From Arctopsyche grandis (taxonomy: Eukaryota > Arthropoda > Insecta > Trichoptera > Hydropsychidae), in NCBI RefSeq assembly GCF_051622035.1, contig NC_135355.1:30134986-30198985 (forward strand): a DNA stretch of 64,000 nt, in the 5' to 3' direction. Below are positions 44,091-56,219 of the stretch, piece by piece. Position numbers and translations under genes: made by a program. A model generated the notes under the pieces. It ran no database searches, had not been told where the DNA came from, and saw only the letters and a list, made by a program, of their open reading frames with translations. Position 1 is the stretch's first letter. Each line of letters begins with the position of its first letter.

Positions 44091-44918
44091 TATGAGCATA
44101 ACGCAAAACTTCTGAACGCTGCCCTTTATTTATTTATTAATTAGGGCAATTAATAAATAAATAATTAAATGTTCTAGTAGTGTTGAATGCAAGAGAGCAA
44201 TAAAAAAAGATTTTCTACGATTTTAATAATAGCCATAACGCCTCAAAATCAAATTGCCCTAATGACCATCCGATTTCTAGTCATAAATTCTTTCATGCAA
44301 CTTCGTACATATCACAAGATTGTAATGAGTACTGGTATGCAAAAATGCTTTTAGATGAAGTGAAAAACAAAATGACTTGCTTATTCATTCTCAATGTGTT
44401 GACAAGTTGTTTCAGGTGCAGTTCGTTGTAAGCTCGCTGTATGAATGTGTACGATGACCACGATTCTCAGATTGCTTTTCAGGTTCTTGTGAATATTTTC
44501 GTTAGAAAAATGAACGAAAACTAACTCTATAAAATCCACATTTCGGTCCTATTTATTTAACCCTTTGAATGCTGACCATTGCCGATCGGCGTTTTGCCAA
44601 CAAGTCCATGAGCCTGAAATACTCCGATAGGAGTTGTTTTTTGCGTATGTAAGAATTAAACAAGAATACTACCCGCTAAGCCGTGTAATCCGTGTCAATA
44701 TTTATAAAGACTAGTTTACACCGGAATTTCTGAATTTATAACCATAGCAGAATTTCTCGATGGAAATCCCGTACTTCCGAGTATATTAGATCGTGGCTTG
44801 GCATTTACATTGTGAGCATACAATTTAACAACAATGAAGAAGATGAAACTAGTTTTGGACAAATACATTCATTAAAAGACTTCTTTTGTTTTTTTTCCTT
44901 TATATACTAGTTGTTTTA

Positions 44919-45737
44919 AGGTCTGTTCATACCTAGTCAGCACGTACCGACTTCAGCAGGTATCCGGCCGTACGAAAAGTATTCTTTGGTACATTTTGTA
45001 TGGGTATATTTATACCAACCGTCACGTTTACGCCACGGCAGGCTTACAGCAGTACCGGACATTTCCTTTTCATACCTTACAGCAACATCCGTCAACGTAT
45101 CGTATCCGTTTTTTGGCCATCGTGGAAATATACACGCGAATTACGTGCCATGATTATGCCGCTTTGCTGTTTTGGATCAATTATCGATAGTGACAGTTGA
45201 TAGCTGTTCAATCTTTCGACATGGTTTTGGCGCAAATATTTAAAAAAAAATTTAATTTTTTACGGAAATATTTAAAAAAATTTTGTCCATCATCCACAAG
45301 CTCCTTATACATTGTCCAAAACTCTCCTTCGGCTTTTCTATTTTTTAACATGGGATGCACATCAAAACGCCTCCGTGCTTTTTTATTGCCTTCTTGAGCT
45401 TCTTCTTCCAACAACAGCGCGATTATACATAATTTTTCGTTCGATAAACGTCGAAACATTTTTGCTGACTTGTATTCTGACGCGTAGCTACGAATGCACG
45501 TGTATGCATTCATATTGCAAGTACTCGACAATACGACGTAAGCAATATTGCGCCGTATCGTCATGGCCTCTAATGTATAAGTAAGCCGATTTTGCCTTGC
45601 ACTCGGCCAAATTGCTGTAAACGTGACGTGACCGCGACGTGTAGGTAGATATGAATAGAAATGTAATAAAATGACATATTTGAAACGGAGTCGTGCAGTG
45701 CTGAAGCCGTGCAGTGCTGTTAAGTATGAACAGACCT
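44919..45737 (-). mobile_element. PIF/Harbinger element, internally deleted, TTA duplication
   Basis: Inverted ends aggtctgttcatac and gtatgaacagacct; TTA duplicated at 44916-44918 and 45738-45740. About 819 bases against several kb for autonomous relatives. It retains only the N-terminal part of the transposase gene on the minus strand. Confidence 0.85.
45208..45459 (-). pseudogene. PIF/Harbinger transposase N-terminal fragment
   Basis: From Met at 45459: MFRRLSNEKLCIIALLLEEE, then RRRFDVHPMLKNRKAEGEFW and YKELVDDGQNFFKYFR. The 'VHP..K.R..GEF..LY.EL..D...FF.YFR' pattern is the conserved start of HARBI1-like transposases. The DDE nuclease domain is missing. The frame is open further upstream to 45564, but that part looks like leader. 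Confidence 0.75.
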
Positions 45738-46689
45738 TTATCCGGCTTCGCTCTGTATTTGTAATGTAAACAGCTTAAACATGGCGTATCTATGTAATAT
45801 TCATATATTACATAGATACGCCAAATATTCATTTGTTTATTTATTAAATTTATTTGAATCGAAAAAAAAAAATATCGAATCGTCATAGAAACCTCGATTT
45901 GTTTTCGATGTTACCAACCAATATTACATATTTATATACTTACATAAAAAGTCTCTTTCGAAATTACATATACATATATTAGATTGTTGCGAGATATATT
46001 AGAGAGTCTAAAATACACCTTCACAAAACTCGAAATCCTCGGCGGTAGTTACCTAGGGTTTGTTTGGATTAGCTACAATTTTTATACCTACGTTCTATTA
46101 GATTTATAAGTAATTCTATTTGGAAATATTGGCAAAATTTTCAGCGTGGCGGGTTTTCAACAGAAAAGACGTCAGCACTCAAAGGCTTAGTAAAATGTAT
46201 GGCCCAGCAGATCTGAATGAGAACAGCATAAAATTCATACAGACAAAACTTCATACAGCCATTATATTGTTATGTGGTGAATATCTTACAATTAATGTAT
46301 GTACTTATATTACTCTTTATTCCCGTTTGTTGTTTGATCTTGATTGTTTGAGCACACACTTAATTTATATTTTCCTTTAATGTTATTTATGAGACTTTCA
46401 AAATCTTTATTGGTTTAGCTCTATTTTTGTCTCACGACTCTTGTTACCCTCAAATATTATTATCCCTTTTAATCTGCACAACGAATTGTGTGTATCTACC
46501 CAACCATTTATCGATACACTCAAGGGATACATATGCAAACACTAAATCTTAAAATATTGTTTTTAATTAACTTTATTGCTTAACTATATTTTTCTCACAA
46601 ATTGTGCTACCCTCAAATATTATTATCCCTCTTAATCCTACCCAACCATTTTTCGATACACTAAGGGATACATATATCAAATAAGGCGG

Positions 46690-47215
46690 CGCTTACAAAC
46701 AAGCATCTCAATCTTCATACGCGGTTGAGATTCGCGAAGAGCTACGTCTGGACAGTATTACTACACGGATGTGAGACGTGGACTCTGAAAACCAAGATGA
46801 TCAGCCGCATTGAAGCTTTTGAGATGTGGGTCTATAGGTGTATGCTGAAGATTCCGTGGACCAAAGAGATATCAAACGAAGCTGTCCTCGGCATGATGGG
46901 GAGAGGCAGGGAATTTGTTTCTGTCATCAAGCGGAGAAAGATGGAGTACCTCGGACACATGATACGGGGTCCAAAATACGAATTTCTCCGTTTTATAACC
47001 ATGGGGAAAATAGAAGGAAAAAAATGGATTGGCAGGAAAAAGTTATCTTGGCTTCGAAACATGCGTATGTGGACCGATATGAGCGCCGAAGAGCTGTGAC
47101 TATAATATTTTTTACACCATCTCCTACTCGTCCCCGTAACAATATACATATGTACATATATAAAGATTTATTCAGATATTCACCTCAATGGGTTGGAAAT
47201 CAAGAATGGTTATAA
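46690..47215 (+). pseudogene. RTE-type LINE C-terminal fragment
   Basis: 46725-47099 encodes RFAKSYVWTVLLHGCETWTL, then ISRIEAFEMWVYRCMLKIPW and RRKMEYLGHMIRGPKYEFLR. This is the tail of an RTE-like reverse transcriptase, similar in order to the element at 49062-52151 (VCLYGVETWTMKAADRRRID, FEMWSWRRLLRVPWTDKRTN). The RT core is missing (5'-truncated). The GC-richer block 47220-47510 that follows may be its 3' UTR or another element. Confidence 0.8.
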
Positions 47216-47219
47216 AGAG

Positions 47220-48186
47220 GATTAGCTATAGGTAGGTGCCATTAAGCGGTAGCTAGTAGTACCGTTAGTCGGCGATGATGCTGATAATGAGTGAGATAGC
47301 GGCCTTCGTGAAGAGCCGGCGCCTCCGCAAATAGCCCACGGCTATAGCTGCCGATGCACTTTTTTATTCGCTCGTGTAAGTGTGCACATTCACCTGCCAA
47401 AACAATAATTATTGAGTGACTCACATCCCAGGGACCACACCCCAGCACTGTTTCATAATGACAACCCAATTTCGCCGGTGCCTAAAATACATAGTCTTCA
47501 CGTTTGGCCCCAACCTACGGTAGCAGAATTTAAAGGAAGCAAATGTGGGCTATTATATTAAAGTATCTGTTCTATAATCTACATAATAGCATTACCAATA
47601 ATATTGGAAAAATAGGGCTAAACATCAATCATGACATCGAGCTTAATAGTAAAATTGTTACGAATACAATTGGAAAAGGGTCCAATTGAAACGATAGCGC
47701 TGCAAAGAAGCTTATGTCATTATTTAATTGGCGGTTGATCAAACGATAAAACAGTGACGTTAAATTATTATTTTGGCCGTTTCAATATTACAGCTGACGC
47801 AATGACGGCATATTTAATGAAGTTTCGCTGTTGCTAATCAGTCAACGCAACTGTTCTAATTATGTACGACAAAATGTGACAGCCAAGTAGTTAAATACTA
47901 TATGAAAATCTCTCAGAAAGCTATAAAAATCCGATTGTCTGTAAGTTCAACGGCTTACGACGTTTAAAAATACTCAACTTCTGAGAAATAACAGAATTCG
48001 TGTGATTAAAACAGGTGACAGCATTTTTTATATTACATTGAACCAACAGTTTGTATTTTTAGCTAAATGCATCAAGTTAAATAAAGATGTGCGTTGTTTT
48101 AGAGTTACAGTCGTGCCTGATCATTTTTGAAGCACATTGTTCCCTTCCCTCTTCTCTAAAAAGGATTTATGATGAAATTTGAGTCT
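47220..48186. other. intergenic; GC-richer block at 47220-47510
   Basis: The block 47220-47510 (gcggccttcgtgaagagccg, cccacggctatagctgccga) has no recognised protein. The rest is AT-rich. Confidence 0.35.
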
Positions 48187-48410
48187 AGTGGCGGCTCGTC
48201 TATATGGGCTGCGGGGCTACAGCCCTCCCAGTATGGTACAAATGCATGCTATTTTTGCCGTCCATATGGGCTGCAGGGCTGCAGACCTCCCAGTATAGTA
48301 CATATGCATGCTATTTTTGTCTGCATTTGATCACCGGTATGGTCAACGAGCCATTACATCCCGATTCATCTTTGCAGCCCCCCCTCTATGAATTCTCACG
48401 AGCCGCCACT
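48187..48410. mobile_element. MITE with 13-bp inverted ends
   Basis: agtggcggctcgt at 48187 and acgagccgccact ending 48410. Inside, a 62-bp tandem duplication starts atatgggctgc (48202 and 48264). Target duplication not clear. Confidence 0.6.
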
Positions 48411-49019
48411 TTATTTGAGTTTTATATGAAATGGGTGTAAAGTTATAGTAGTTATAGCGGTGGCGTAGTAAGGAATTTGAGCCCTCGTGCAAAATTTATC
48501 TAAGGCCCCCTCACCCCCGCTTTAACATAATTTTTAAAAATATGAGTCTTGTGGATATATTTCCAATTAAGTTTTGTTTTAAATAATGGCGTTACGTGAA
48601 TGATTATCTCACTTGAACCCAAATGGCTTTTTATGGTTTGCATCGGTACAAGCTCAAATACATACATAGGTGCTTGGACCTTTTCACATTTCTGTTGATA
48701 TAATTGGTACACTCAATTATATTGAGTTTACCAATGTACATATGTATATGTACATATATACATTTGGACACCCTTTTAAGCTTGGCTCTCATGCTTTGCA
48801 TGAATTTATAATGAAGTAACTGAGTTATAGGAAAGTAAGTAAAAAATGAAAAAGTAAAAAAGATCAAGATGAGGAATTTCCAAAAATTGGCAGTCATGCA
48901 TTGTAAAATATTTAAACCTTTAAAGGCTTTTGTTTTTTAATCATTAACTAGTGATTTTTAGTCGTACATATGTACATATGTATATACATAATCAACTATT
49001 AAAAAGATCAATACTACTT

Positions 49020-52000
49020 ATATAATATTGCTGTCGGTTCCCTCATCACTGAGGATCGTGACTATGATGTGCGGTCAACCAGCTGCCTCCATTCAGTTCT
49101 AAATTCGGCCAGGCGAAGACTTGCTACCGTGGAAGCGCCCGTCGCTGCAGATACTTGGTCAGTCCAGCGTGCGGGGGATCTGCCTCTGGCTCTTCTGCCT
49201 TCGACGCTACCAACCACAACCAACCGCTCCAGGCTCTCCTCACCTCTTCGTGCAATGTGGCCGAAGAACTGCAATATACGTTTCAGGCATATTGTTGACA
49301 ATCTATCCTTGATTTTCAATTCTTCAAGAATAGACACATTCGTGCGTTTGTCGGTCCAAGGCACGCGCAGTAGCCGTCTCCAGGACCACATCTCGAAGGC
49401 ATCGATTCTCCGTCTATCCGCCGCCTTCATGGTCCACGTCTCGACACCATAAAGGCAGACAGAAAAAACGAGACTCTTCACGAGACGGATTTTGACAGCA
49501 GTTGTAATGGCTCTATTCTTCCAAATCTTCGTTAGTTGTGACATTGCCGATTTTGCTAATGTAATCCGGCGCCGTATTTCCAATTCGCTGCCGCCGTTGT
49601 TACATATGAGTGACCCCAGATAGACAAAATTATCAACCACATCTATACCGTTTAAAGCTGAGTTGTTGTTTTGCAGCTGTTGGTGACGGTCAATTATCAT
49701 AATTTTTGTTTTGGGGCGGTTTATCTGGAGGCCAAGCACATTACTCTCTGTCTCAACACGACGGATCAGTTCGGCCATTTCTTCATGATTATTAGCTATG
49801 AGCGTTGTGTCATCCGCATACCGAAGATTGGATAGTTTTTTACCACCAATGGACACTCCACCCTTCCAACCATCCAGTGCTCTACGCATTATATACTCTC
49901 CATATATATTAAATAGGTCTGGAGATAATATACACCCTTGCCTTACTCCACGTTGTACTCGAAAATTTGTCGAGTTTAGCGAATTGATTCGAACTACTGC
50001 ATTGTTATCATTATACAAGTTATGTATTATCTTTACAAGATGCATGGGGACTCCCATGTCCAGTAGAACTTTCCACAGATAGTCCCAGTTCACAAAGTCA
50101 AAAGCTTTTTTATAGTCTATAAAACAAAGAACGGCTGGAGTTTGAAACTCCCGACATTTTTCAATGAGTTGACGTATATTCAGTATTTGTTCCCTCGTCC
50201 CTTTGCCTTTTACAAACCCTGCTTGTTCGTTCGGTATTTGCCATCCAAGGTAACTGCTCAAACGATCTTTAATTATATACAGCAATACTTTACTAGAGTG
50301 CGATATTAAGGCTAAGGTCCTGTAATTCTCGCATTTTTTTGTAGATCCTTTCTTGTGTAAGGGAATGAATATTGAATTGACCCAATCTTTCGGCCATACT
50401 CCGTTTACCCAGATCTTGTTGCACATATTACATAGCGCCTTTATCGCAGTTTCACCAAGCTCTTTCAGAAGTTCAGCTTGTATACCATCGCTGCCAGGAG
50501 ACTTTTTACATTTCAGTTTCTTTATGGCATTTACAACTTCAGATGTCAATATGTCAGGCTCCCTGACATCATCAATTAGGGAAACAATTGAGGTCGACGA
50601 ACTACCACTGTACAATTCCGAACAGTATTCTTTCCATCGGTTGAGTATCACATCAATATCTGTAAGCGTGTTTCCAAATTGATCATCTATTGTCCAAGTT
50701 TTGGGTGAAAATTTTTGAGTGACGATTTTTACTTTGTGAAAAATATCCCTTGCCTGATTCTTTAATGCGTGTTTTTCTATCTCCTCACATATGTCATTTA
50801 TATATTTAGCTTTATCCCGCCTACAACTCCTTTGAATATCTTTATGTAATATTGCATACCTTTCAAGATATTCTGTCGATGTTATGCCAGTTTGTTTAAG
50901 TCTTTTACGTTCTTTTATCTTAACCCAAGTTGAATCAGAGATAAAAGACTTACGATGTTCATTTTGCGGTGTTTGATGTTTTCTGGCATACCGAATTATG
51001 AGATCTTTAAAAATTTTCCAAGACTCTTCTACATCTACATTAGGATTTATTTGGAATTCTGCATCTTTTTCTCTGATTACATTGCCAAAATTAATTACAT
51101 CATCATTGGTGAGTTTAATTGCTTTATTTTGATGTCTTTTAATCATTTTCAATTTCAGTCGAAATTTAGCAACAAGTAAGTTATGGTCCGATCCGCAATC
51201 TGCACCTGGATATGTTTTGACGTTATGTATCGATGATTTCCATCTAGAATTTATTAATACATAATCGATTTGGTTGCGGTGACGATCCCCAGGAGATATC
51301 CAAGTGTACAATCGCCTAGGATGATGTTGAAACCAAGTATTCATAATGGACATTTTATTTTCAATGCAGAAACTTATAAGTTTCTCTCCTCTCTCATTTT
51401 GAATACCCAATCCATATTTACCTACTATGTTATCAATGTTGCTATTATTACCGACTTTGGCATTAAAATCACCAAGAATGATGGTCATTTCTTTGTTTGA
51501 GATATTTGACAATGTATCGAGTAGTGAAGCATAGAACGCATTTATTTTAATATCTTCGGCATCTGCAGTAGGAGCATATATTTGAAGGATGTTTAGTTTA
51601 TACGGATGCGTGTTGAGTTTTAAGTGTATAAGTCTGTCACTTATGGGGTTGTAGCCAATTAGTGCACTGGTTAATTTAGATGCTAAGATCACCGCGACAC
51701 CGCTATGTGACGAATCTTGGTTACCAGAAAAATATATCGTATTTCCATTTGAAGTTTTATAATGGCCGTTGTTCTTCCAGTGCGTTTCCGAGATTCCGAG
51801 TATATCTAGCCCATGACTGTACATCTCTTTCTCAACAACTAGTGTTTTCCCAGGATTCAGGAGTCCTCTAACGTTCCAAGTACCTATTTTGGATTTGTTC
51901 CGTAAAGTTTCTCCAGTCGCATATTTTCCACATGATGCCTGGTGAGTCACATGCATGTGGCCAGTAGCCAATTTCACACCGTGAGACCTGGAACCTCGAA

Positions 52001-52490
52001 GGCGCCGGGTGTCAGCCGGAGAGTCAGACTTCTTCACACTTTTATTTTTGTACATCATAGTTATCTTGGGAGAATACTGCAGTGGATTCCCACTTCCTTC
52101 TACAGCGCAGTAAATGTTTTGACATCTTATACTGGCAGAGCTGCTGCCCACTACCAGGGATTTATTATAGAGTTTCCTTCTCTGTCAAAGATGATACGGT
52201 ACCTTTGAAAACCGGGTTGTGCTTTTGTTAAGCGGCGGCACTTACTCGCCGCTGACCTGAGACCGTCATAGTGTTGTGTGACATTTTATAGAGTGAAACT
52301 TACCACGGATTCACTCATCACCACTCTTATCTCAGCGCTCCTTGTCCAGGACCACCATGTCGCCATGGCAGTTGACTGCAAGAGTCGTTCCCCTATTTGC
52401 AACTTGGGGACCTGAGCGGTTGCATGGAGCTCTGCTCTGAGCTTATTAATTACTCCGTGCGGACGGACGTGTGTTTCCATTTATGATATA
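49020..52490 (-). mobile_element. RTE-type non-LTR retrotransposon, near full length
   Basis: Minus-strand element. The 5' region (52152-52490) contains a short frame starting METHVRPHGVINKLRAELHA. The main ORF spans 52151-49062. A short 3' region includes cacgatcctcagtgatgagg and runs into AT-rich DNA near 49020. No obvious target duplication was identified. The ORF is uninterrupted, so insertion is recent. Confidence 0.85.
49062..52151 (-). CDS. endonuclease-reverse transcriptase of RTE-type LINE
   Basis: 1029 residues, no internal stop. APE-type endonuclease at about 88-335: KIGTWNVRG, GISETHW (119-125), GDFNAKVG (227-234), IDYVLIN (295-301) and SDHNLL (321-326), which carry the expected catalytic residues. 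Reverse transcriptase at about 550-800: SPGSDGIQAELLKEL, NEQAGFVKGKGTREQI, FIDYKKAFD (677-685), GVRQGCILSP (735-744) and the catalytic YADD (778-781). The C-terminal part has the VETWTM and W..LLRVPW motifs of the clade. The protein would nick target DNA and prime reverse transcription there. Domain order and motifs appear intact, so activity is conceivable but unproven. Confidence 0.92.
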   Translation of the reverse strand: MGSSSASIRCQNIYCAVEGSGNPLQYSPKITMMYKNKSVKKSDSPADTRRLRGSRSHGVKLATGHMHVTHQASCGKYATGETLRNKSKIGTWNVRGLLNPGKTLVVEKEMYSHGLDILGISETHWKNNGHYKTSNGNTIYFSGNQDSSHSGVAVILASKLTSALIGYNPISDRLIHLKLNTHPYKLNILQIYAPTADAEDIKINAFYASLLDTLSNISNKEMTIILGDFNAKVGNNSNIDNIVGKYGLGIQNERGEKLISFCIENKMSIMNTWFQHHPRRLYTWISPGDRHRNQIDYVLINSRWKSSIHNVKTYPGADCGSDHNLLVAKFRLKLKMIKRHQNKAIKLTNDDVINFGNVIREKDAEFQINPNVDVEESWKIFKDLIIRYARKHQTPQNEHRKSFISDSTWVKIKERKRLKQTGITSTEYLERYAILHKDIQRSCRRDKAKYINDICEEIEKHALKNQARDIFHKVKIVTQKFSPKTWTIDDQFGNTLTDIDVILNRWKEYCSELYSGSSSTSIVSLIDDVREPDILTSEVVNAIKKLKCKKSPGSDGIQAELLKELGETAIKALCNMCNKIWVNGVWPKDWVNSIFIPLHKKGSTKKCENYRTLALISHSSKVLLYIIKDRLSSYLGWQIPNEQAGFVKGKGTREQILNIRQLIEKCREFQTPAVLCFIDYKKAFDFVNWDYLWKVLLDMGVPMHLVKIIHNLYNDNNAVVRINSLNSTNFRVQRGVRQGCILSPDLFNIYGEYIMRRALDGWKGGVSIGGKKLSNLRYADDTTLIANNHEEMAELIRRVETESNVLGLQINRPKTKIMIIDRHQQLQNNNSALNGIDVVDNFVYLGSLICNNGGSELEIRRRITLAKSAMSQLTKIWKNRAITTAVKIRLVKSLVFSVCLYGVETWTMKAADRRRIDAFEMWSWRRLLRVPWTDKRTNVSILEELKIKDRLSTICLKRILQFFGHIARRGEESLERLVVVGSVEGRRARGRSPARWTDQVSAATGASTVASLRLAEFRTEWRQLVDRTS

Positions 52491-52499
52491 TTTACATAT

Positions 52500-53921
52500 A
52501 TAGACAGTTTATTCACAATCATAATATTTATGAAATTAGTACCAAACAATAACGTTAACGTTGAGTACAAGTATCCAATATCAAATATTAAATTATCAAA
52601 ACTAAATATTAAATAATTCAACACTCAATATTAAATAATCAATTATGAAATAATTCAACACTCAACATTAAATAATCAATTATGAAATAATTCAACATTA
52701 AATATCAAACCATTCACTCAATATTAAATATGAAATAATTCAACGTTAAATATTATCAATACTATCATTAATAAATCAATCGACGTTAATAGTAAATTAT
52801 TATCAAAAGAAATGTGATCGAAATTATGTGGGTAGTTATGTAAATATGAAAATATTATAAATTTAAATTCCATTTAAAAAATATGAAATCAAGCATAGGT
52901 AATGATTCTGAATATGTACTAACTTGCGAGGCGCCAGAAGAGCTACATACTCATCCCAGCACCTCCTCTTTAGCTCCAATTTAACACAAAATTCTACATA
53001 CTTATCGGGAACAACACACAAACACACGTCCGCACCGAGCTCGCTCAACCCGCGACATAATAATACTTATATAATAAGATACTCGAATAGTTACCATCCG
53101 ATAAATGGATAGTTACTATAAGATATTCGGATAGTTACTATTCGATATTCGGATAGCTACTATTTAACTGTAATTTTACGGAATATTATCTATTCTTAAT
53201 CTGTTATATACATACATATGTATTAGAATATTAATGCTCGAGAATTTTTAATCCAAATCTAGCTCATGTAACTAAGCTTCTTTCCTTGGCAGTAGACAAA
53301 CTTTAAAAGTCGTAAAAAACTTTAAAATGAATTTTTTTATAAAGTTTTAGCACTTTGGATATAATTTAATGATGCCAGATTTATTGACATTCAAATCAGA
53401 ACATTAAATTAAAAATAATTTGCTTTGTAACTGTATTTTCGGACAATGAGAGGTTTCCGCCATAAAATAACAATACTCGTAGACCTCTCCATTGAAATTG
53501 ACAACAGTGAACTATTTTTACAAACCTCCTTTACGTTTCAAATTATTTTAGCCATCGAGCAACCTGATTCCCGTCCCTTATCTGGAACCGAGAATTTTGA
53601 TTGTTCCGAAAAGTCCCTTCACGACCCCAGGACGACGCCTGGCAACCCTATTCTTAACCAGTGTTAAGCATTGCGTAAGAATTAAGAAATACATATTAAA
53701 TTCTTGACATACATATTATCAATTTTATTTAAAAATACCCAGCATTGATAAAAAAAGCCTATCTAATAAATAATTACAATAAAAACAATGTGCTTAAAAA
53801 CAAATGACTACTTTTAATTTTAAAATTCATCTGGAGCACATTTCTTAGAGTTCTAATGATTAAGCTAAATTTCATTTCAATTTTTTTTGTTACAGTGCAA
53901 AATGATAAATACAAATTAACA
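52500..53921. other. intergenic with 37-bp minisatellite and repeat remnants
   Basis: A 37-bp tandem repeat (ttcaacactcaatattaaat unit, about 52617-52750, degenerate copies on both sides). Short near-repeats around 53080-53165 (gatattcggatagttactat). 53440-53525 is an inverted degraded copy of the TTCACTATTG element. No gene recognised. Confidence 0.55.
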
Positions 53922-53925
53922 TTAA

Positions 53926-54023
53926 GAGGGCTGTACACCCGAAACCTTAATTTTGTTGCTGTTCCTTTCTTCGATATATATATTTAGTGAATATATATAT
54001 TGAGTGAATGCGACAATATATAT

Positions 54024-54111
<88 letters not shown>

Positions 54112-54512
54112 AGTGAATGCGACAGTTGCGCTTCGACCAGATAAAACATATTTTAAATTGACAAAATCGAGGTTTCGTATTTTCTCCTCCGAAACTGGAC
54201 CAATTTAAAAAAAAATTTCATCATCGGTATGAAAAAGATATTTTCTGTGCAACTATGCGCGTATTTTTTTTTAAATCGACCGTTAAATAAGCACGCTGGA
54301 CTTTTTTCGTGGGTGTAAAAAAGAGGCTATTTTATTGATGTTTGGCGGCTCCTAGCTCCTATAAAAAATAACTAATCAAACAAATAAAACGATAGATGCA
54401 ACCCAATGGTGGATATCCATAGCATATTAAAAAATAATTTCTCTAGTGCCATAATTGAGGAAGGCAGAATTCTAATACGTTTGTATGGACAAGGCGCTGG
54501 TGTCCAGCCCTC
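53926..54512. mobile_element. piggyBac-like MITE, TTAA target duplication
   Basis: Inverted ends gagggctgtacacc and ggtgtccagccctc (one mismatch). TTAA flanks both sides (53922-53925 and 54513-54516), as in piggyBac insertions. The interior includes an (AT)n run at 54025-54108, which is flanked by direct copies of gagtgaatgcgaca. No transposase. Confidence 0.75.
54025..54108. repeat. (AT)n microsatellite
   Basis: Dinucleotide run inside the piggyBac-like MITE. The IYIYIY-type ORF there is an artefact. Confidence 0.95.
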
Positions 54513-54516
54513 TTAA

Positions 54517-55402
54517 CATAATCATCTGGAATAAAAAAAATTATTATAGCATCGTCATAATGTGTTTTTTTCCTGTTGTCAAATTAAATGAAAGGAACTC
54601 ATGCATAGTGCAAAATTCAAATTAAATCGTTGACATCGCATCGTTTGGTGACAAAGAATTGAATTTATTACGACGCCAGGGTCGTATCTATGACATTTAT
54701 TATTTCGGCGATTGAGGTACTTGGCAGCGACGGGTACATTTCGAAAATAAAATGGTTGTAGAATGCGAGTTGGCGCCGCCTGGCATGACGGAATATCAGC
54801 GCCCCGCTGTCTGCCGACACGTGCAAATATGCCGAGCGTGCTAAAATAGGCGATGCTCTAATGTCGATAATTAAATTGCTAAATACAAATATTTTGCGAT
54901 ATTGCGAAACAGTGGAGGCCTCTACTTGCATGTCGCGATAACGTGGTTCGTTTGCGGATTTTAGCCTGGTCGTTTTTTCGATTCTTTGGGGCTCATTTCA
55001 TATATATGTAAGATATAAAAATGGAGCTCTAGTATGTACATAATTACTTATAAGTACTGCTCAAACCATAAACAATAACACTCGTTTGTCGTGAAATAGG
55101 TTTTTTTTAAACAGAGGCATTTGTTTAATTAATGATTATTACAAGGTTTTCTTCTGTAATAAAAGTCGATATAAAAAATATTTCTCTGTATTTAACATCG
55201 ATACTAGAAAAATGGAATTATGGATCATTGTTTGATTCTAATATCTTATTCATTATCAATTTCTATATTGTATTTTATTTTTTATTTTTAAATGCTTTTT
55301 ATTATTACTAAATTATGTTCACAATACATCTTATATATATTTTAATAGCTACTGATCTACTGATCATTTTCTATTTTACGATTTTAATTTTTTTTTTTTT
55401 TA
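54517..55402. other. intergenic DNA
   Basis: 54660-54960 is GC-richer (gttggcgccgcctggcatga, cagcgccccgctgtctgccg) without a recognised protein; the remainder is AT-rich. No gene seen. Confidence 0.4.
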
Positions 55403-56078
55403 GTAAACATAGTATTATATTATTCTAATGTTAATGTCAGCATAATAGGAAAACGGGCTCAAAAATCTATTTACAATTCTTATAAACGTTCATAATACAT
55501 CTAATACATAATATTAACTGAAGCAGATTTTGTTTAGGTAATCTGTGTTTATACCTGAAGGGTATAAACACAGATTGTTGTAAATATTGTATATAAAACG
55601 TTTATTAAAAGCTTTTATTTCATGATTAACTTTAACACTGACGATTGTTCATACATTCGTTACATCAACAATGCGCAAGCGCAGTCTGTCAATTAACATC
55701 ACACTGATTGTGTCATACGGACGTCACGACAATGCGCAGTTTATAAACGGTTGTCACTTTTTTTTAAAAAAAGATCATGAACTTTTTATCAGTTTGCACT
55801 CAGACCAAGTCTGCTAATTTGGTCACTCGGACGTTTCCACGTTAGGAGTAATATCCGAGTGACCAAATTAATTTTCAAGTATACATAATTAGGTATATTT
55901 ATTACCATGTCAATTAGTAATACTGTTTAACATAAACATAAATACTTTTTATTTAAATAATTTGGAAAATAACAATATGAATTTAATTGTTGACTGTAAT
56001 GATATTAAAACCGATTTATTAGCTCTGGAAAATGAAATATTTAGTTCATTTTTACAAGCTTTTTATTAGTATAATAAC

Positions 56079-56211
56079 TAAAGCCCGGATCCAGAGCGCG
56101 CCGTTTAATGTTCAAATGTTGTAAATGCATTGTTAAAGGTTTGCCGAACCTTTTTTACAAAGGATTTACAACAATTGAACAATGAGCGGCACCTTGGCTA
56201 TCCTACCTCTA
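56079..56211 (-). mobile_element. hairpin MITE 'TAGAGG' copy 3 (minus orientation)
   Basis: On the minus strand it starts tagaggtaggatagcc at 56211 and ends ggatccgggctt. Foldback interior as in copies 1 and 4. No clear target duplication. It stands head to head with copy 4. Confidence 0.6.
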
Positions 56212-56219
56212 ATTATGAG

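Larger units (their letters stand above)
44904..45983 (-). mobile_element. Helitron-like element H4 split by a Harbinger insertion
   Basis: The left piece tatatactagttgttt (44901-44916) and the right piece from 45741 (tccggcttcgctctgtattt) together rebuild the end seen in H2 and H3 (tatactagctgtattacccg). The other end, with agtctctttcgaaattac, is near 45983. A perfect 19-base hairpin is at 45782-45823. Confidence 0.6.

Noticed and set aside
45488-45886. 132-aa minus-strand ORF
   Set aside because: It runs across the boundary between the Harbinger element and the Helitron-like element, so it cannot be an original gene.
53446-53667. 73-aa ORF
   Set aside because: It overlaps an inverted copy of a hairpin repeat and transposon scraps.
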